Source of the DNA: JABCPE02 sp963530615
GTDB lineage: Bacteria > Bacteroidota > Bacteroidia > Flavobacteriales > Weeksellaceae
Length of the DNA: 64,000 bases
Assembly: GCA_963530615.1 (NCBI GenBank)
Contig: CAUSDX010000004.1
Coordinates: 1 to 64,000 of the forward strand
Reading direction: 5' to 3'
Positions 51,222-60,391 of this stretch are shown in pieces (the first letter of the stretch is position 1; every line of letters starts with the position of its first letter). The position numbers were made by a program, and so were the translations under genes. The notes beneath the pieces were generated by a model that saw nothing but the letters and a program-made list of their open reading frames with translations, was not told the DNA's origin and ran no database searches.

Positions 51222-51701
51222 ATTTTGGTCAAATAACACCAAAGGAACATTAAAAGTAACTCCAAACTTCACTCCTTTAAACTCCTTATTATAAATATGA
51301 TTATGATAAGAGAAACCATATCCTGCTGTAAAATCCACTACTCCCAAAACACTTATTCCGATATGAGGCGTGAAATTATGAAGTGTGCTTTCTGCTCCTA
51401 CCAAATAATAAAAACCTTGATGAACATCAATATTTTCTCTGAAATTAAACAAAACATCTCCTTGTATTTTAGGAATTATTGTAAATTTTCCATGAGTAGC
51501 TCCCATAAGAGCCGATGCTCCCACTCGGAAAGCAAGTTCATCTTTCTTAATAAATAAGACCTTCCCTCCTAATTCTCCAAAATTTTGACTTTGGTAATAA
51601 TATCCAGTACTAACCATAGGGTAGGCTGTATATTGAGATTTTGCCATTGAACCAAAAAATAGAATAGCAATAATGCTAAATCCAGTTTTTATAAGTTTCA
51701 T
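51210..51701 (-). CDS. Small outer-membrane beta-barrel-like protein
   Basis: The 163-residue product has a signal peptide (MKLIKTGFSIIAILFFGSMAKS, cleavage near 22), then alternating hydrophobic/aromatic strands (YTAYPMVSTGYYYQSQNF, HQGFYYLVGAESTL, ITPHIGISVLG-like FTPHIGISVLGVVDFTAGYGFSY) that suggest an eight-stranded barrel. I do not recognise a named family. The C-terminal strand ends VPLVLFDQ rather than in an aromatic. It is convergent with prfA across a terminator. Confidence 0.6.
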   Translation of the reverse strand: MKLIKTGFSIIAILFFGSMAKSQYTAYPMVSTGYYYQSQNFGELGGKVLFIKKDELAFRVGASALMGATHGKFTIIPKIQGDVLFNFRENIDVHQGFYYLVGAESTLHNFTPHIGISVLGVVDFTAGYGFSYHNHIYNKEFKGVKFGVTFNVPLVLFDQNKKS

Positions 51702-51771
51702 AAAATTAAATTATAAACTACAGATACAAAGTTAGAAACACTCACTAAAAAGTGAATGTTTTTAAATAAAT

Positions 51772-52755
51772 TTATTTTCCTCCTTGGTATAAAACTTTAT
51801 TTAACCTTATTATAAAATCTATATTTCTAACACCAGGCGAAACATCTGCATAATTAACAGGATAAATACTATTAGTCTTTACCGCATTAATATTTTTCAA
51901 TATTGGATGCTTCTTTAGAAATTCTGTTTTTTCTTCTACACTCATTCCTCTTGACTCCGTATCTGTTATAAAAATCACATCGGGATTTCTATCAACTATA
52001 CTTTCGTAAGATACAAATTCATAGGTATTATCCACATCTTCATAAATATTAATTCCATTAGCCTTTCTCGTTAAATCCGAAGCCAATGCTGCAAAAACCC
52101 AAGCACCATTATTATAAGATGAAATTATCATCACTTTTTTCTTTTCATGTTCCGGTTTATTTACAAATGTTTTTTGGGCTTCTGCTAATTTACTTTTCAT
52201 TCCCTCTACTACTTCTTTTGCCTTTTCATTAACATTAAAAATTCTCCCAAGCATATAAAAATCTTCATAAACCGTTTCTAAAGTTGCATGAGTAGTATTC
52301 ATTACACTTTTCAAAGTAAATGGACTAATTCCAGCTGCGATAAGTTCTTCTGCAGAGCCTGTATTCTCTGGCTTCAAATCACCATCACCAGATGCAAAAT
52401 CTGGCTCCATCAATAAAAACGCTTCTTTACTTAGCTTCATAGAATGTCCAATAGCTTTATTCGGAACTTTTTCGTAAGCTTTCTCAAAAATTGGTGAAAC
52501 AGGACCTTCTGTAGTTCCCAAAACCATTCTATCCTCTAATCCCAAAGCTAAAAGCATTTCTGTCATATGAGGCGTAAAAAGTGCAGCCCTTTGAGGTGGC
52601 GTTGTAATTACTACATCATATTTTTTATCTCCATCTTGATAAACATACTCTACTTTTTCCATTTGGGCATTTTCTGCTTTCCCTATATTTTTCTTATCCC
52701 CAGAACAAGAGACAAATGCCCCTCCTATCATTAAGGTAAATAAAATTTTATTCAT
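51772..52755 (-). CDS. FepB/BtuF-type periplasmic-binding lipoprotein
   Basis: The 327-residue lipoprotein (MNKILFTLMIGGAFVSC, Cys17) has the two-lobed class III binding-protein pattern: PQRAALFTPHMTEMLLALGLEDRMVLGT, LLMEPDFASGDGDL, VMIISSYNNGAWVFAALA and DRNPDVIFITDTESRG. Such proteins carry siderophores, haem or cobalamin to FecCD-type permeases. No permease or ATPase gene is adjacent, so the transporter must be elsewhere. It starts 16 nt after the methyltransferase gene. The upstream operator candidate shared with hmuY points to iron or haem control. Confidence 0.78.
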   Translation of the reverse strand: MNKILFTLMIGGAFVSCSGDKKNIGKAENAQMEKVEYVYQDGDKKYDVVITTPPQRAALFTPHMTEMLLALGLEDRMVLGTTEGPVSPIFEKAYEKVPNKAIGHSMKLSKEAFLLMEPDFASGDGDLKPENTGSAEELIAAGISPFTLKSVMNTTHATLETVYEDFYMLGRIFNVNEKAKEVVEGMKSKLAEAQKTFVNKPEHEKKKVMIISSYNNGAWVFAALASDLTRKANGINIYEDVDNTYEFVSYESIVDRNPDVIFITDTESRGMSVEEKTEFLKKHPILKNINAVKTNSIYPVNYADVSPGVRNIDFIIRLNKVLYQGGK

Positions 52756-52771
52756 AATTTATATTTTACTG

Positions 52772-53524
52772 TTATTTTGTTGCTGTAATCATAAACATCG
52801 GAGCGTAAGAATATGCTTCTCGTTGCTCCTTATCATAAATCACTTCATTAATATTATAATCAAAAGCCATTTTTTCAAAACCTAATTCTAAAAGACAATC
52901 CACATCCCAGGCAGGTCTTGACTTTTGAGATAAAGGAAGTTGCTCAGCAATAGCATCCATTCTCTCTGCCATTCCATCAGGAATTCCTTCACCATCATGT
53001 ACTTCTTGACCTTGATATTTTTCATATTCTTTTTGTTTCTCTTCATTAAAAAGTCTTAAATACCAATTAGAGTCAAAATTTACCATCTTCCCTCCTCTTT
53101 TTAAAACTCTTTTCCATTCTTTATAAGCTTCTTCAGGATAAGGTAAATTCCAAATTACATTTCGTGTTACTATTACATCAAATCTATCATCTTCAAATGG
53201 TAAATCATAAGCATCAGCCCATTGAAAAGTAACTTTTGAACCAAAATTTTTCGCATTATGAATAGCATTCTCCAACATTCCTTCACTAGAATCTACTGCA
53301 AACACTTCATAATTAGGGTTTTTTCCCATAAGTGAAGCGAATAATCCTGGTCCCGTACCTATATCTAAAACTTTCAAAGAAGCATTTTTATCAATTTGTT
53401 GATAAATAAGCTCCTCCCAAATATGAGCACCTTCTCCATAAAGTTCTCCACAAATCATTTTACAATAAGAATCTGCTCTTTCCGTCCAATATTCTCTAAT
53501 TTTGGTATTTATTTTTGTATCCAT
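52772..53524 (-). CDS. Class I SAM-dependent methyltransferase
   Basis: The 250-residue enzyme has the SAM-binding motif I VLDIGTGPGLFASL (about 50-63), the acidic loop FAVDSSEGML, motif II DAYDLPFEDDRFDVIVTRNVIW and a variable C-terminus. The substrate is unknown. It is cotranscribed with the periplasmic-binding lipoprotein, an arrangement seen with metallophore or corrinoid uptake genes. Promoter: minus-strand TATTTTTG (53544-53551), 19 nt before the start, with the 13-mer shared with hmuY at 53585-53597. It could modify a metal carrier, but this is inference. Confidence 0.82.
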   Translation of the reverse strand: MDTKINTKIREYWTERADSYCKMICGELYGEGAHIWEELIYQQIDKNASLKVLDIGTGPGLFASLMGKNPNYEVFAVDSSEGMLENAIHNAKNFGSKVTFQWADAYDLPFEDDRFDVIVTRNVIWNLPYPEEAYKEWKRVLKRGGKMVNFDSNWYLRLFNEEKQKEYEKYQGQEVHDGEGIPDGMAERMDAIAEQLPLSQKSRPAWDVDCLLELGFEKMAFDYNINEVIYDKEQREAYSYAPMFMITATK

Positions 53525-53584
53525 TTTCCAAAAAATTTAGAAACAAAAATATAAAAAAGTAACACTTAAAAACTGGTTTACAAT

Positions 53585-53597
53585 ATGATTTTTATCA
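53585..53597. promoter_or_regulatory. Operator candidate, identical to that upstream of hmuY
   Basis: ATGATTTTTATCA is the same 13-mer as at 27496-27508. It lies 61 nt upstream of the methyltransferase start and about 33 nt upstream of its -7 box. Its TGAT-TTTT-ATCA core is palindromic. Confidence 0.45.
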
Positions 53598-53607
53598 CAA
53601 AAAACAA

Positions 53608-53642
53608 AAAAAACCCTAATTTTATTCAAGTTAGGGTTTTTT
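53608..53642 (-). terminator. Terminator after tsf
   Basis: Perfect 12-bp stem AAAAAACCCTAA (53608-53619) / TTAGGGTTTTTT (53631-53642). On the minus strand it is followed by further T residues. Confidence 0.85.
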
Positions 53643-53661
53643 ATTTATTATAAGTCTTTGA

Positions 53662-54486
53662 TTAAGAAAGAGCAACTCTTACGAAACCAACCACTTTAAG
53701 ATCTGCATTCACAGATTTTACATAGTCTGCCACTGAGATACCATTATCTTTAATAAAAGCTTGGTGTACCAATGTATTATCTTTATAAAATCTTTGCATT
53801 TTTCCTTTAAGAATATTCTCTATGATGTTTTCTGGCTTACCTTCTTTGATAAGTAATTCTCTTTCAATATCTAATTCTTTATTTATAACTTCTTGAGAAA
53901 CAGAGCTTTCATCAAGAGCGATAGGATTCATCGCAGCTACCTGCATAGAAACAGATTTCGCAACCTCTTCACCTCCTTCTACTTTTGTAGAAAGTGCAGT
54001 AATTGCAGCAATCTTATTACCAGCATGAATATAAGCACCTAAAAACGGCCCCTCTATTTTTGAGAATTGACCTATTTCAATTTTCTCACCGATAACTCCT
54101 GTTTGCTCTGTTAATTTATCAGCGATAGATATTCCATTATAATCAGAAGCTAACAACTCTTCTTTAGTCTCAAAATTCAAAGCTCTCTCTGCGAAATCAT
54201 GTGCCATTTTCACAAAATCTTCATTCTTAGCGACAAAGTCAGTCTCACAATTTAACGCGATCACTACTCCTTTTGTTCCATCTGCACTCACTTTTGCTAT
54301 TACAGCACCTTCTGTACTTTCTCTATCTGCTCTATTCGCAGCTACTTTTTGTCCTTTTTTTCTAAGGATTTCAATCGCTTTTTCAAAATCCCCTTCTGCT
54401 TCTACTAAAGCTTTTTTGCAGTCCATCATCCCTGCACCTGTCGTGTTTCTTAATTTAGCAACATCTGCGGCTACTGGTGTATACAT
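53662..54486 (-). CDS. tsf: Elongation factor Ts
   Basis: Nucleotide exchange factor of EF-Tu. The 274 residues have the UBA-like N-terminus AADVAKLRNTTGAGMMDCKKAL (about 4-25), the core CETDFVAKNEDF, and IGEKIEIGQF. It usually follows rpsB in bacteria, but here the upstream 236 nt are a divergent spacer without rpsB. A promoter (minus-strand TTTG at 54557-54560, 17-nt spacer, TATCTTTG at 54532-54539) serves it alone. Identification is secure. Confidence 0.95.
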   Translation of the reverse strand: MYTPVAADVAKLRNTTGAGMMDCKKALVEAEGDFEKAIEILRKKGQKVAANRADRESTEGAVIAKVSADGTKGVVIALNCETDFVAKNEDFVKMAHDFAERALNFETKEELLASDYNGISIADKLTEQTGVIGEKIEIGQFSKIEGPFLGAYIHAGNKIAAITALSTKVEGGEEVAKSVSMQVAAMNPIALDESSVSQEVINKELDIERELLIKEGKPENIIENILKGKMQRFYKDNTLVHQAFIKDNGISVADYVKSVNADLKVVGFVRVALS

Positions 54487-54531
54487 ATTATAATAAATTT
54501 TATATTTTTGTCATTAATAAATTTCAATTCA

Positions 54532-54560
54532 CAAAGATAAAAAAAAATTAAAAAAGCAAA
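54532..54560 (-). promoter_or_regulatory. Promoter of tsf
   Basis: Minus-strand TTTG (54557-54560), a 17-nt spacer and TATCTTTG (54532-54539), 45 nt upstream of the tsf ATG. Confidence 0.6.
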
Positions 54561-54722
54561 AATTGATTTTTATACTTTTAAGCCTTACCTCTTTTTAAAT
54601 CAACTAATAATAAAAGTACACTAATCAAATAACCAAAAAACATGTTCTAATTTGGGTAGAAAAATCCCACATTCCATAAACTTTAGCAACAACTTTCAAA
54701 TGAACCTAAATATATAAAAACA

Positions 54723-56765
54723 ATGAATATAAAAAATTTTTTAATACTGTTTTTTAGTATCATCACAATGAGTTTTTCCGCTCAAATCAAAGACCCTGTA
54801 AAATTTCAATTAAAAATAAAAGAATTAGGAAACAATCTATACGAAGCTGTTTTAGTTGCTAATTTAGAGAAAAATTGGCACATTTATTCCAAAGATATTC
54901 CCGAAGATAGTGGAATCCCAACAGAAATGATTCTTTCTGGGAAAAATATAGAAGTAATAGGTAAAGTAACCGAAATCGGAAAAAAAATAGACGAATATTC
55001 AGAAGCCTTTGGAACAAGGATAGTTTATTATTCTAACAGAGTTTCTTTTGTACAAAAATTCAAACTTAAAGATACTTCTAAAATTGCAAATATTGCTGTA
55101 GAAATCACCTACCAAACCTGTGATGACCGAGTATGTCTAGCACCAAATACCTTGGAATTTGAACAAAAGATAGAAAATAAAACCATCCCAGAAGAAGAAG
55201 AAAACTCTGAAGAAAGTGAAACTATCACTCAAAACAATAATCTAAAAGACTCTATCTCTGATTCTTATACAGAAAAATTAAACCCTAGAAACATTCGTGT
55301 AGAAAGTATAGACCACAAAAACCCTCTTACAGATTGTGGCATAAAAACAGAAGAAAACACCTCTGACCATTTTTGGATTTTAGTTCTTGGGGTTATCGGC
55401 GGGCTTATTGCACTGCTCACTCCATGTGTATTTCCTATGATACCACTCACTGTTTCTTTTTTCACAAAAGGTGCAATGAATAAATCACAAGGTAAAAAAG
55501 ATGCTATAATTTATGGATTTTTTATTTTAAGTATTTTTACATTATTAAGTGTTCCTTTTCATATTATTGATGGGATTTCTGGAAATATTTTCAACGAAAT
55601 CTCTACTAATATTTGGTTGAATATCAGTTTTTTCACAATATTCTTATTCTTTGCATTTAGTTTCTTTGGATTTTATGAAATCACGCTTCCTAGTTGGATT
55701 GCCAATAAATCTTCCAAAGCCGAGGAGACAGGCGGTGTTATTGGAATTTTCTTCATGGCTTTGACCTTGGTCATTGTTTCTTTTTCATGCACAGGACCTA
55801 TTTTAGGAAGTTTATTAGGAAGCGCTATTTCTGGTGCAAATAATGTACCAATGCTCTTAACTTTTGCTTTGGCAGGATTTGGTTTAGCATGGGCGATAGT
55901 ATTTGGGGCACTAGCCTTATTCCCTCAAGCACTGCAATCTTTACCAAAATCAGGTAACTGGATGAATACTGTAAAAGTAGTTTTAGGATTTATAGAATTA
56001 GCATTAGCTCTAAAATTCCTTTCCAAGGCAGATTTAGTCTCTAAAATATTCTTGCTCAAAAGGGAATTATTCATTGGCATTTGGATTGTTATTTCTATTT
56101 TCCTTACGCTTTATTTATTAGGAAAAATCAAATTTCCTCACGATGATAAAAACACAAAAATCTCCACAAATAGAAAGGTTTTAGGATTTTTAAGTATGGG
56201 AATCATTGTATATTTAATTCAAGGACTATTCCCAAGTGATAGACCAAAATTACAAATCTTGAGCGGAATTTTACCTCCCATCAATGTGAGTTATTTCCAC
56301 AATGAAAAAAATGGAATTTTAGGTATGCACCCCGAACATGATTACTTCAAAGCTGTAGATTTGGCTCAAAAAGAAAATAAGCCGATTTTAATAGATTTTA
56401 CAGGTTATGGTTGTGAAAATTGCCGAAAAATGGAAGAATTTGTTTGGAGTGAACCTGATATTCTGCCTCTTCTCCAAAACAAGGTTATATTATCATCTCT
56501 ATATATAGATGATAAAGAAATTCTCCCTGAAAATGAACAAACCAGTATAGATATGGGGAACGGACAAAAAAAGAAAATAAAAACCATAGGAGACAAGTGG
56601 AGCATGTTTCAACAAATAAATTTTAATAATAACTCCCAACCGCATTATGTCCTTGTAACTCCTGAAGGAAAAGTAATTAACACGCCTGTTTCTGGATACA
56701 TGGATAAAGAAGATTTCAAAAAATTCCTAGAATGCGGAATTAATTTTTATAAAAACCAGAAATAA
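54723..56765 (+). CDS. dsbD: Thiol:disulfide interchange protein DsbD
   Basis: Carries electrons from cytosolic thioredoxin to periplasmic thiol proteins. The 680 residues have a signal peptide (cleavage near 20, FSAQ), the alpha domain with TCDDRVCLAP, a membrane domain of eight helices with TPCVFPMIPLTVSFF and SCTGPILG (the exchange cysteines), and a C-terminal thioredoxin domain with CENC (Cys564, Cys567). All six catalytic cysteines are present. An extra Cys-containing segment (DCGIKTEENTS) precedes the membrane part. It is divergent from tsf and starts about 240 nt from it. Confidence 0.92.
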   Translation: MNIKNFLILFFSIITMSFSAQIKDPVKFQLKIKELGNNLYEAVLVANLEKNWHIYSKDIPEDSGIPTEMILSGKNIEVIGKVTEIGKKIDEYSEAFGTRIVYYSNRVSFVQKFKLKDTSKIANIAVEITYQTCDDRVCLAPNTLEFEQKIENKTIPEEEENSEESETITQNNNLKDSISDSYTEKLNPRNIRVESIDHKNPLTDCGIKTEENTSDHFWILVLGVIGGLIALLTPCVFPMIPLTVSFFTKGAMNKSQGKKDAIIYGFFILSIFTLLSVPFHIIDGISGNIFNEISTNIWLNISFFTIFLFFAFSFFGFYEITLPSWIANKSSKAEETGGVIGIFFMALTLVIVSFSCTGPILGSLLGSAISGANNVPMLLTFALAGFGLAWAIVFGALALFPQALQSLPKSGNWMNTVKVVLGFIELALALKFLSKADLVSKIFLLKRELFIGIWIVISIFLTLYLLGKIKFPHDDKNTKISTNRKVLGFLSMGIIVYLIQGLFPSDRPKLQILSGILPPINVSYFHNEKNGILGMHPEHDYFKAVDLAQKENKPILIDFTGYGCENCRKMEEFVWSEPDILPLLQNKVILSSLYIDDKEILPENEQTSIDMGNGQKKKIKTIGDKWSMFQQINFNNNSQPHYVLVTPEGKVINTPVSGYMDKEDFKKFLECGINFYKNQK

Positions 56766-56845
56766 TAAAAACCCTTACAAAAATCATAATTTTGGGTATT
56801 TTCAAAAATATTTGAAAAATATAACTTTGCAAAAAATAATTTATT

Positions 56846-57289
56846 ATGAAAAATATAGCAATCGCATCAGACCATGCAGGTCATGAAATGAAAGACTTCC
56901 TAAAAAGAAAACTAAAAGCAGATTTCAACATGATAGATTTTGGGGCATTCCTAAAAGGAGAAAGCGTAGATTATCCTGATTTTGCCCATCCTGCTGCAAG
57001 TTCCATAGAAAAAGGTGATTGTGAATTGGGAATCCTAATATGTGGAACGGGAAATGGAATGCAGATGGCAGCAAACAAACACAACGGCATCAGAGCTGGT
57101 CTGGCTTGGAATCCTGAAATAGCAACTCTTACAAGACAGCATAACAATGCTAATATCATTACTATTCCTGCTAGATTTTTAAGCAATGAAGAGGCTTTAG
57201 AAATTGCAAAAGCATTTTTAAATACGGAATTTGAAGGAGGAAGACATCAAAATAGAATAGATAAAATCCCTTTAACTGAAACAAAATAA
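56846..57289 (+). CDS. rpiB: Ribose-5-phosphate isomerase B
   Basis: Interconverts ribose 5-phosphate and ribulose 5-phosphate. The 147-residue protein shows IAIASDHAGHEMKDFLK (about 4-20, with the Asp10-His11 pair), DYPDFAHPAAS, ICGTGNGMQMAANKHNGIRAGL (about 65-86; the usual catalytic Cys is in CGTG) and HNNANIITIPARF. Length and motifs fit RpiB rather than LacA/B. A -7 box TAACTTTG lies at 56822-56829. Confidence 0.92.
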   Translation: MKNIAIASDHAGHEMKDFLKRKLKADFNMIDFGAFLKGESVDYPDFAHPAASSIEKGDCELGILICGTGNGMQMAANKHNGIRAGLAWNPEIATLTRQHNNANIITIPARFLSNEEALEIAKAFLNTEFEGGRHQNRIDKIPLTETK

Positions 57290-57295
57290 TATGCT

Positions 57296-57327
57296 AAATC
57301 CTATCCTTTTTGGGTGGGATTTTTTTC
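57296..57327 (+). terminator. Terminator after rpiB
   Basis: Stem AAATCCTATCC (57296-57306) / GGGTGGGATTT (57312-57322) with two G-U pairs, then more T. Confidence 0.8.
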
Positions 57328-57373
57328 ATTCAAAAGATTTTATTATTTTTGTTAAAATAAACACGGTAATTAA

Positions 57374-58114
57374 ATGAATTTTTCAAAAAAAATATTGGCT
57401 GTATTGAGTATATTTTTAGCATTTTCTTCATGCACTGGACAAGATTCTAAACCTCATAAAGATATCATTAAAGGAAATAAAAACCTCACAAAAGAAACTA
57501 GAGAAATACATGGTTATGAAGGGATTACCGTAAAAGGTAGTTTTGATGTTGTTCTAATGGATGAACCACAAGGAGAGATTCTTATCAAAGGAGAAGAAAA
57601 TATCATTCCTTGGGTTCAGACTAAAATTGATGATAAACATTTAGTTCTGAATTTTGATAATGATAAAAAAGTTATTGAACACAGTAGATTAGTCATATAT
57701 ATTCCTGTTCAAAATGTTAAATCCTTAAAACTCAAAGGTTCAGGAGATATCATCAATAAAGGAAGTTTAAAACAGTCTAAATTCAAAATTAGCTTACAAG
57801 GCTCAGGAGATATTGAACTAAAAAATTTGATTATCGACAAAACAGATGTTTCATTAAAAGGCTCTGGAAATATCAAACTATCTGGTGTATCAGAAATTTT
57901 GGAAATAGACCTTCAAGGTTCGGGAGATATTTTAGCAGAAGATTTTATTACAGATATTGCTAATGTAGAGATAGAAGGCTCAGGAGATGTGAATATTTAT
58001 ACCAAAGAAACTTTTTCAGGAACAATAAAAGGTTCGGGAGATATTGTCGTAAAAGGAAACCCCGACCAAGTATCCCAAAGCATAAAAGGAACGGGGGAAA
58101 TACAAATTTTATAA
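57374..58114 (+). CDS. Head-GIN/DUF2807 lipoprotein
   Basis: The 246-residue lipoprotein (signal ending LAFSSC) has a beta-helix of DUF2807/GIN type. Seven copies of a G(S/T)G(D/E/N)I-like motif occur at about 20-residue steps (KGSGDII, QGSGDIEL, KGSGNIKL, QGSGDILA, EGSGDVNI, KGSGDIVV, KGTGEIQI). This family is abundant in Bacteroidota and appears outside the cytoplasm; the ligand is unknown. It is monocistronic, with a hairpin terminator after it. Confidence 0.85.
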   Translation: MNFSKKILAVLSIFLAFSSCTGQDSKPHKDIIKGNKNLTKETREIHGYEGITVKGSFDVVLMDEPQGEILIKGEENIIPWVQTKIDDKHLVLNFDNDKKVIEHSRLVIYIPVQNVKSLKLKGSGDIINKGSLKQSKFKISLQGSGDIELKNLIIDKTDVSLKGSGNIKLSGVSEILEIDLQGSGDILAEDFITDIANVEIEGSGDVNIYTKETFSGTIKGSGDIVVKGNPDQVSQSIKGTGEIQIL

Positions 58115-58121
58115 AAAATAA

Positions 58122-58145
58122 GGCTGCCTTTATGCAGTCTTTTTC
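58122..58145 (+). terminator. Terminator after DUF2807 gene
   Basis: Stem AAGGCTGC / GCAGTCTT with one G-U pair, loop of about 6 nt, then five T. Confidence 0.65.
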
Positions 58146-58176
58146 ATTAAATTTTGAATGATAAAAACACATAAAA

Positions 58177-60330
58177 ATGGCAAAAAAGAAAAAATATATT
58201 TCACATAAAAACAACTATAAACTGAGAGATATTGGAAAAACAATTCTCAGACTAATGAACCAAAATACATCTAAAGTTTATAATTATAAACAGATTTCAG
58301 ATGGTATAAATTACAAAAATCCTCGACAGAGAGAGCAAGTCATTCAAGCTCTGCATCTTCTTCGGGCAGAAAATAAAATCCGAGAAACAGAAAAAGGCAA
58401 ATATATCCTAAATTTGGAGATTAGCGATACTTTCATCGGAACTATTGATTTTGCCCTTAATGGCAATGCCTATGTGAGTGTAGAAGGGCTGGAAGAAGAT
58501 ATTTTTATTCATCAAAAAAATGTAAAAGACGCTCTTCAAGGGGACAAAGTCTTAATTGTAACCTACCATTTCAAAGGAAGAAAACTAGAAGGCTCCGTTT
58601 TAGAAGTTTTAGAGAGAGCCAAAGAATCTTTTGTAGGGACATTTGAGTATGTAAAATACAAAGATTTCGGATTTGTAATTTGTGATAAAAAAGTGATTAA
58701 CACCGATATTTTTATCCCAAAACAAAGAATCAACGGAGCTAAAAATGGAGATAAAGTCGTTGTAAAAATGCTTCAATGGGATATTAATTCCAAAAATCCC
58801 GAAGGTGAAATTATCAAAATTTTAGGGACACCTGGCGAACACGAAACCGAAATTCATTCTATTTTAGCGGAGTATGAACTTCCTTATGAATTCCCAAAAG
58901 AAGTGGAAGATTTTGCAAATAGCATAGACCGAGAAATCTCTCGTGATGAGATACAAAAAAGACGAGATATGCGTAAAGTCTTGACCTTTACCATTGACCC
59001 TAAAGATGCTAAAGACTTTGATGATGCCCTCTCTATCCAAAAATTAGATAATGGAAATTGGGAAATCGGGGTGCATATCGCTGATGTTTCTCACTATGTG
59101 AGACCTGGCACTATCCTCGATGAAGAAGCTTACCAAAGAGCGACTTCCGTTTATTTAGTGGATAGAACAGTGCCTATGCTTCCAGAGATTTTGAGCAATG
59201 ACCTTTGTTCATTAAAACCTAATGTAGATAGATACGCCTTCTCTGTAATTTTTGAAATGAATGAAAAGGCCGAAATTCAAAAGCAGTGGTTCGGTCGCAC
59301 GGTTATTCATTCCGATAGAAGATTCACCTATGAAGAGGCTCAAGAACGCATAGAAACAGGAAAAGGAGAATTAGCCGAAGAAATTTTAACCTTAGACCGA
59401 TTAGCAAAAATCATGCGAGAAAACCGCCTAAAACACGGTGCTATAGCCTTTGACCGAAGTGAAGTACGATTTAACCTTGATGAAAATCATAATCCGATTG
59501 GGGTTTATTTCAAAATCAGCAAAGATTCTAACCATTTGATAGAGGAATTTATGCTTTTAGCCAATAGAAAGGTTTCAGAATTTGTTTCTGTTAATCATAA
59601 AAAACAAACAACCAATAACACCTTTATCTATCGTATCCATGATGACCCAGACCCTACCAAATTAGAGGCATTAAGGGATTTTGTGGCTACTTTGGGATAT
59701 AAAATGGATTTGGCAAATTCCAAAAAAATCGCCGAAAGTATGAACCGATTACTGACCGAAGTTTCAGGGAAGGGCGAGGAAAATATGGTGGAAACTTTGG
59801 CTATGAGAAGCATGAGCAAGGCGGTGTATTCTACTGAAAACATTGGACATTATGGCTTGGCATTTGAGTATTATTCTCATTTTACATCGCCGATTCGCCG
59901 TTATCCTGACCTCATCGCTCACCGACTTCTGCAACATTATCTCGATGGAGGCAAATCTCCTAACCGAAAAGAATACGAAGAATACTGCAAACATTGTAGC
60001 GAAATGGAGCGTTTAGCTGCTAATGCCGAGCGAGACTCCATTAAATACATGCAAGTGAAGTTTATGGAAGATAAAGTAGGACAAGTCTTCACTGGCGTTA
60101 TCTCTGGCACAGCCGATTATGGCTTCTGGGTAGAAATCCCCGAAAATGGAGCAGAGGGCATGATAAAACTCCGCGACCTAATGGATGACTCCTACTCCCA
60201 TGACCCTAAAACACACTCCATCATTGGGGCAAGAACGGGCTATACCCTCCGCCTTGGTGATGAGGTAAAAATACAAGTGGTAAAAGCAAACTTAATCCAA
60301 AAACAATTGGATTTTAAAATTGTGGAATAA
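58177..60330 (+). CDS. rnr: Ribonuclease R
   Basis: Processive 3'-5' exoribonuclease that digests structured RNA. The 717 residues have an N-terminal helix-turn-helix-like region, cold-shock domains (about 85-230), the RNB catalytic domain with DPKDAKDFDDALSI (the Asp cluster, about 277-290) and VDRTVPMLPE, GHYGLAFEYYSHFTSPIRRYPDL, and a C-terminal S1 domain (GVISGTADYGFWVEIPENGAEG). The Lys-rich start MAKKKKY fits the family. It is followed by a terminator and the DarT-like island. Confidence 0.95.
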   Translation: MAKKKKYISHKNNYKLRDIGKTILRLMNQNTSKVYNYKQISDGINYKNPRQREQVIQALHLLRAENKIRETEKGKYILNLEISDTFIGTIDFALNGNAYVSVEGLEEDIFIHQKNVKDALQGDKVLIVTYHFKGRKLEGSVLEVLERAKESFVGTFEYVKYKDFGFVICDKKVINTDIFIPKQRINGAKNGDKVVVKMLQWDINSKNPEGEIIKILGTPGEHETEIHSILAEYELPYEFPKEVEDFANSIDREISRDEIQKRRDMRKVLTFTIDPKDAKDFDDALSIQKLDNGNWEIGVHIADVSHYVRPGTILDEEAYQRATSVYLVDRTVPMLPEILSNDLCSLKPNVDRYAFSVIFEMNEKAEIQKQWFGRTVIHSDRRFTYEEAQERIETGKGELAEEILTLDRLAKIMRENRLKHGAIAFDRSEVRFNLDENHNPIGVYFKISKDSNHLIEEFMLLANRKVSEFVSVNHKKQTTNNTFIYRIHDDPDPTKLEALRDFVATLGYKMDLANSKKIAESMNRLLTEVSGKGEENMVETLAMRSMSKAVYSTENIGHYGLAFEYYSHFTSPIRRYPDLIAHRLLQHYLDGGKSPNRKEYEEYCKHCSEMERLAANAERDSIKYMQVKFMEDKVGQVFTGVISGTADYGFWVEIPENGAEGMIKLRDLMDDSYSHDPKTHSIIGARTGYTLRLGDEVKIQVVKANLIQKQLDFKIVE

Positions 60331-60335
60331 AAACA

Positions 60336-60358
60336 GCGAGATTTTTAGTAAATCTCGC
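60336..60358 (+). terminator. Terminator after rnr
   Basis: Perfect 9-bp stem GCGAGATTT (60336-60344) / AAATCTCGC (60350-60358) with a 5-nt loop, followed by an AT-rich stretch with few T, so termination may be partial. Confidence 0.6.
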
Positions 60359-60391
60359 CATATTATTTTTAAGAATAGCAAATAAATAACA

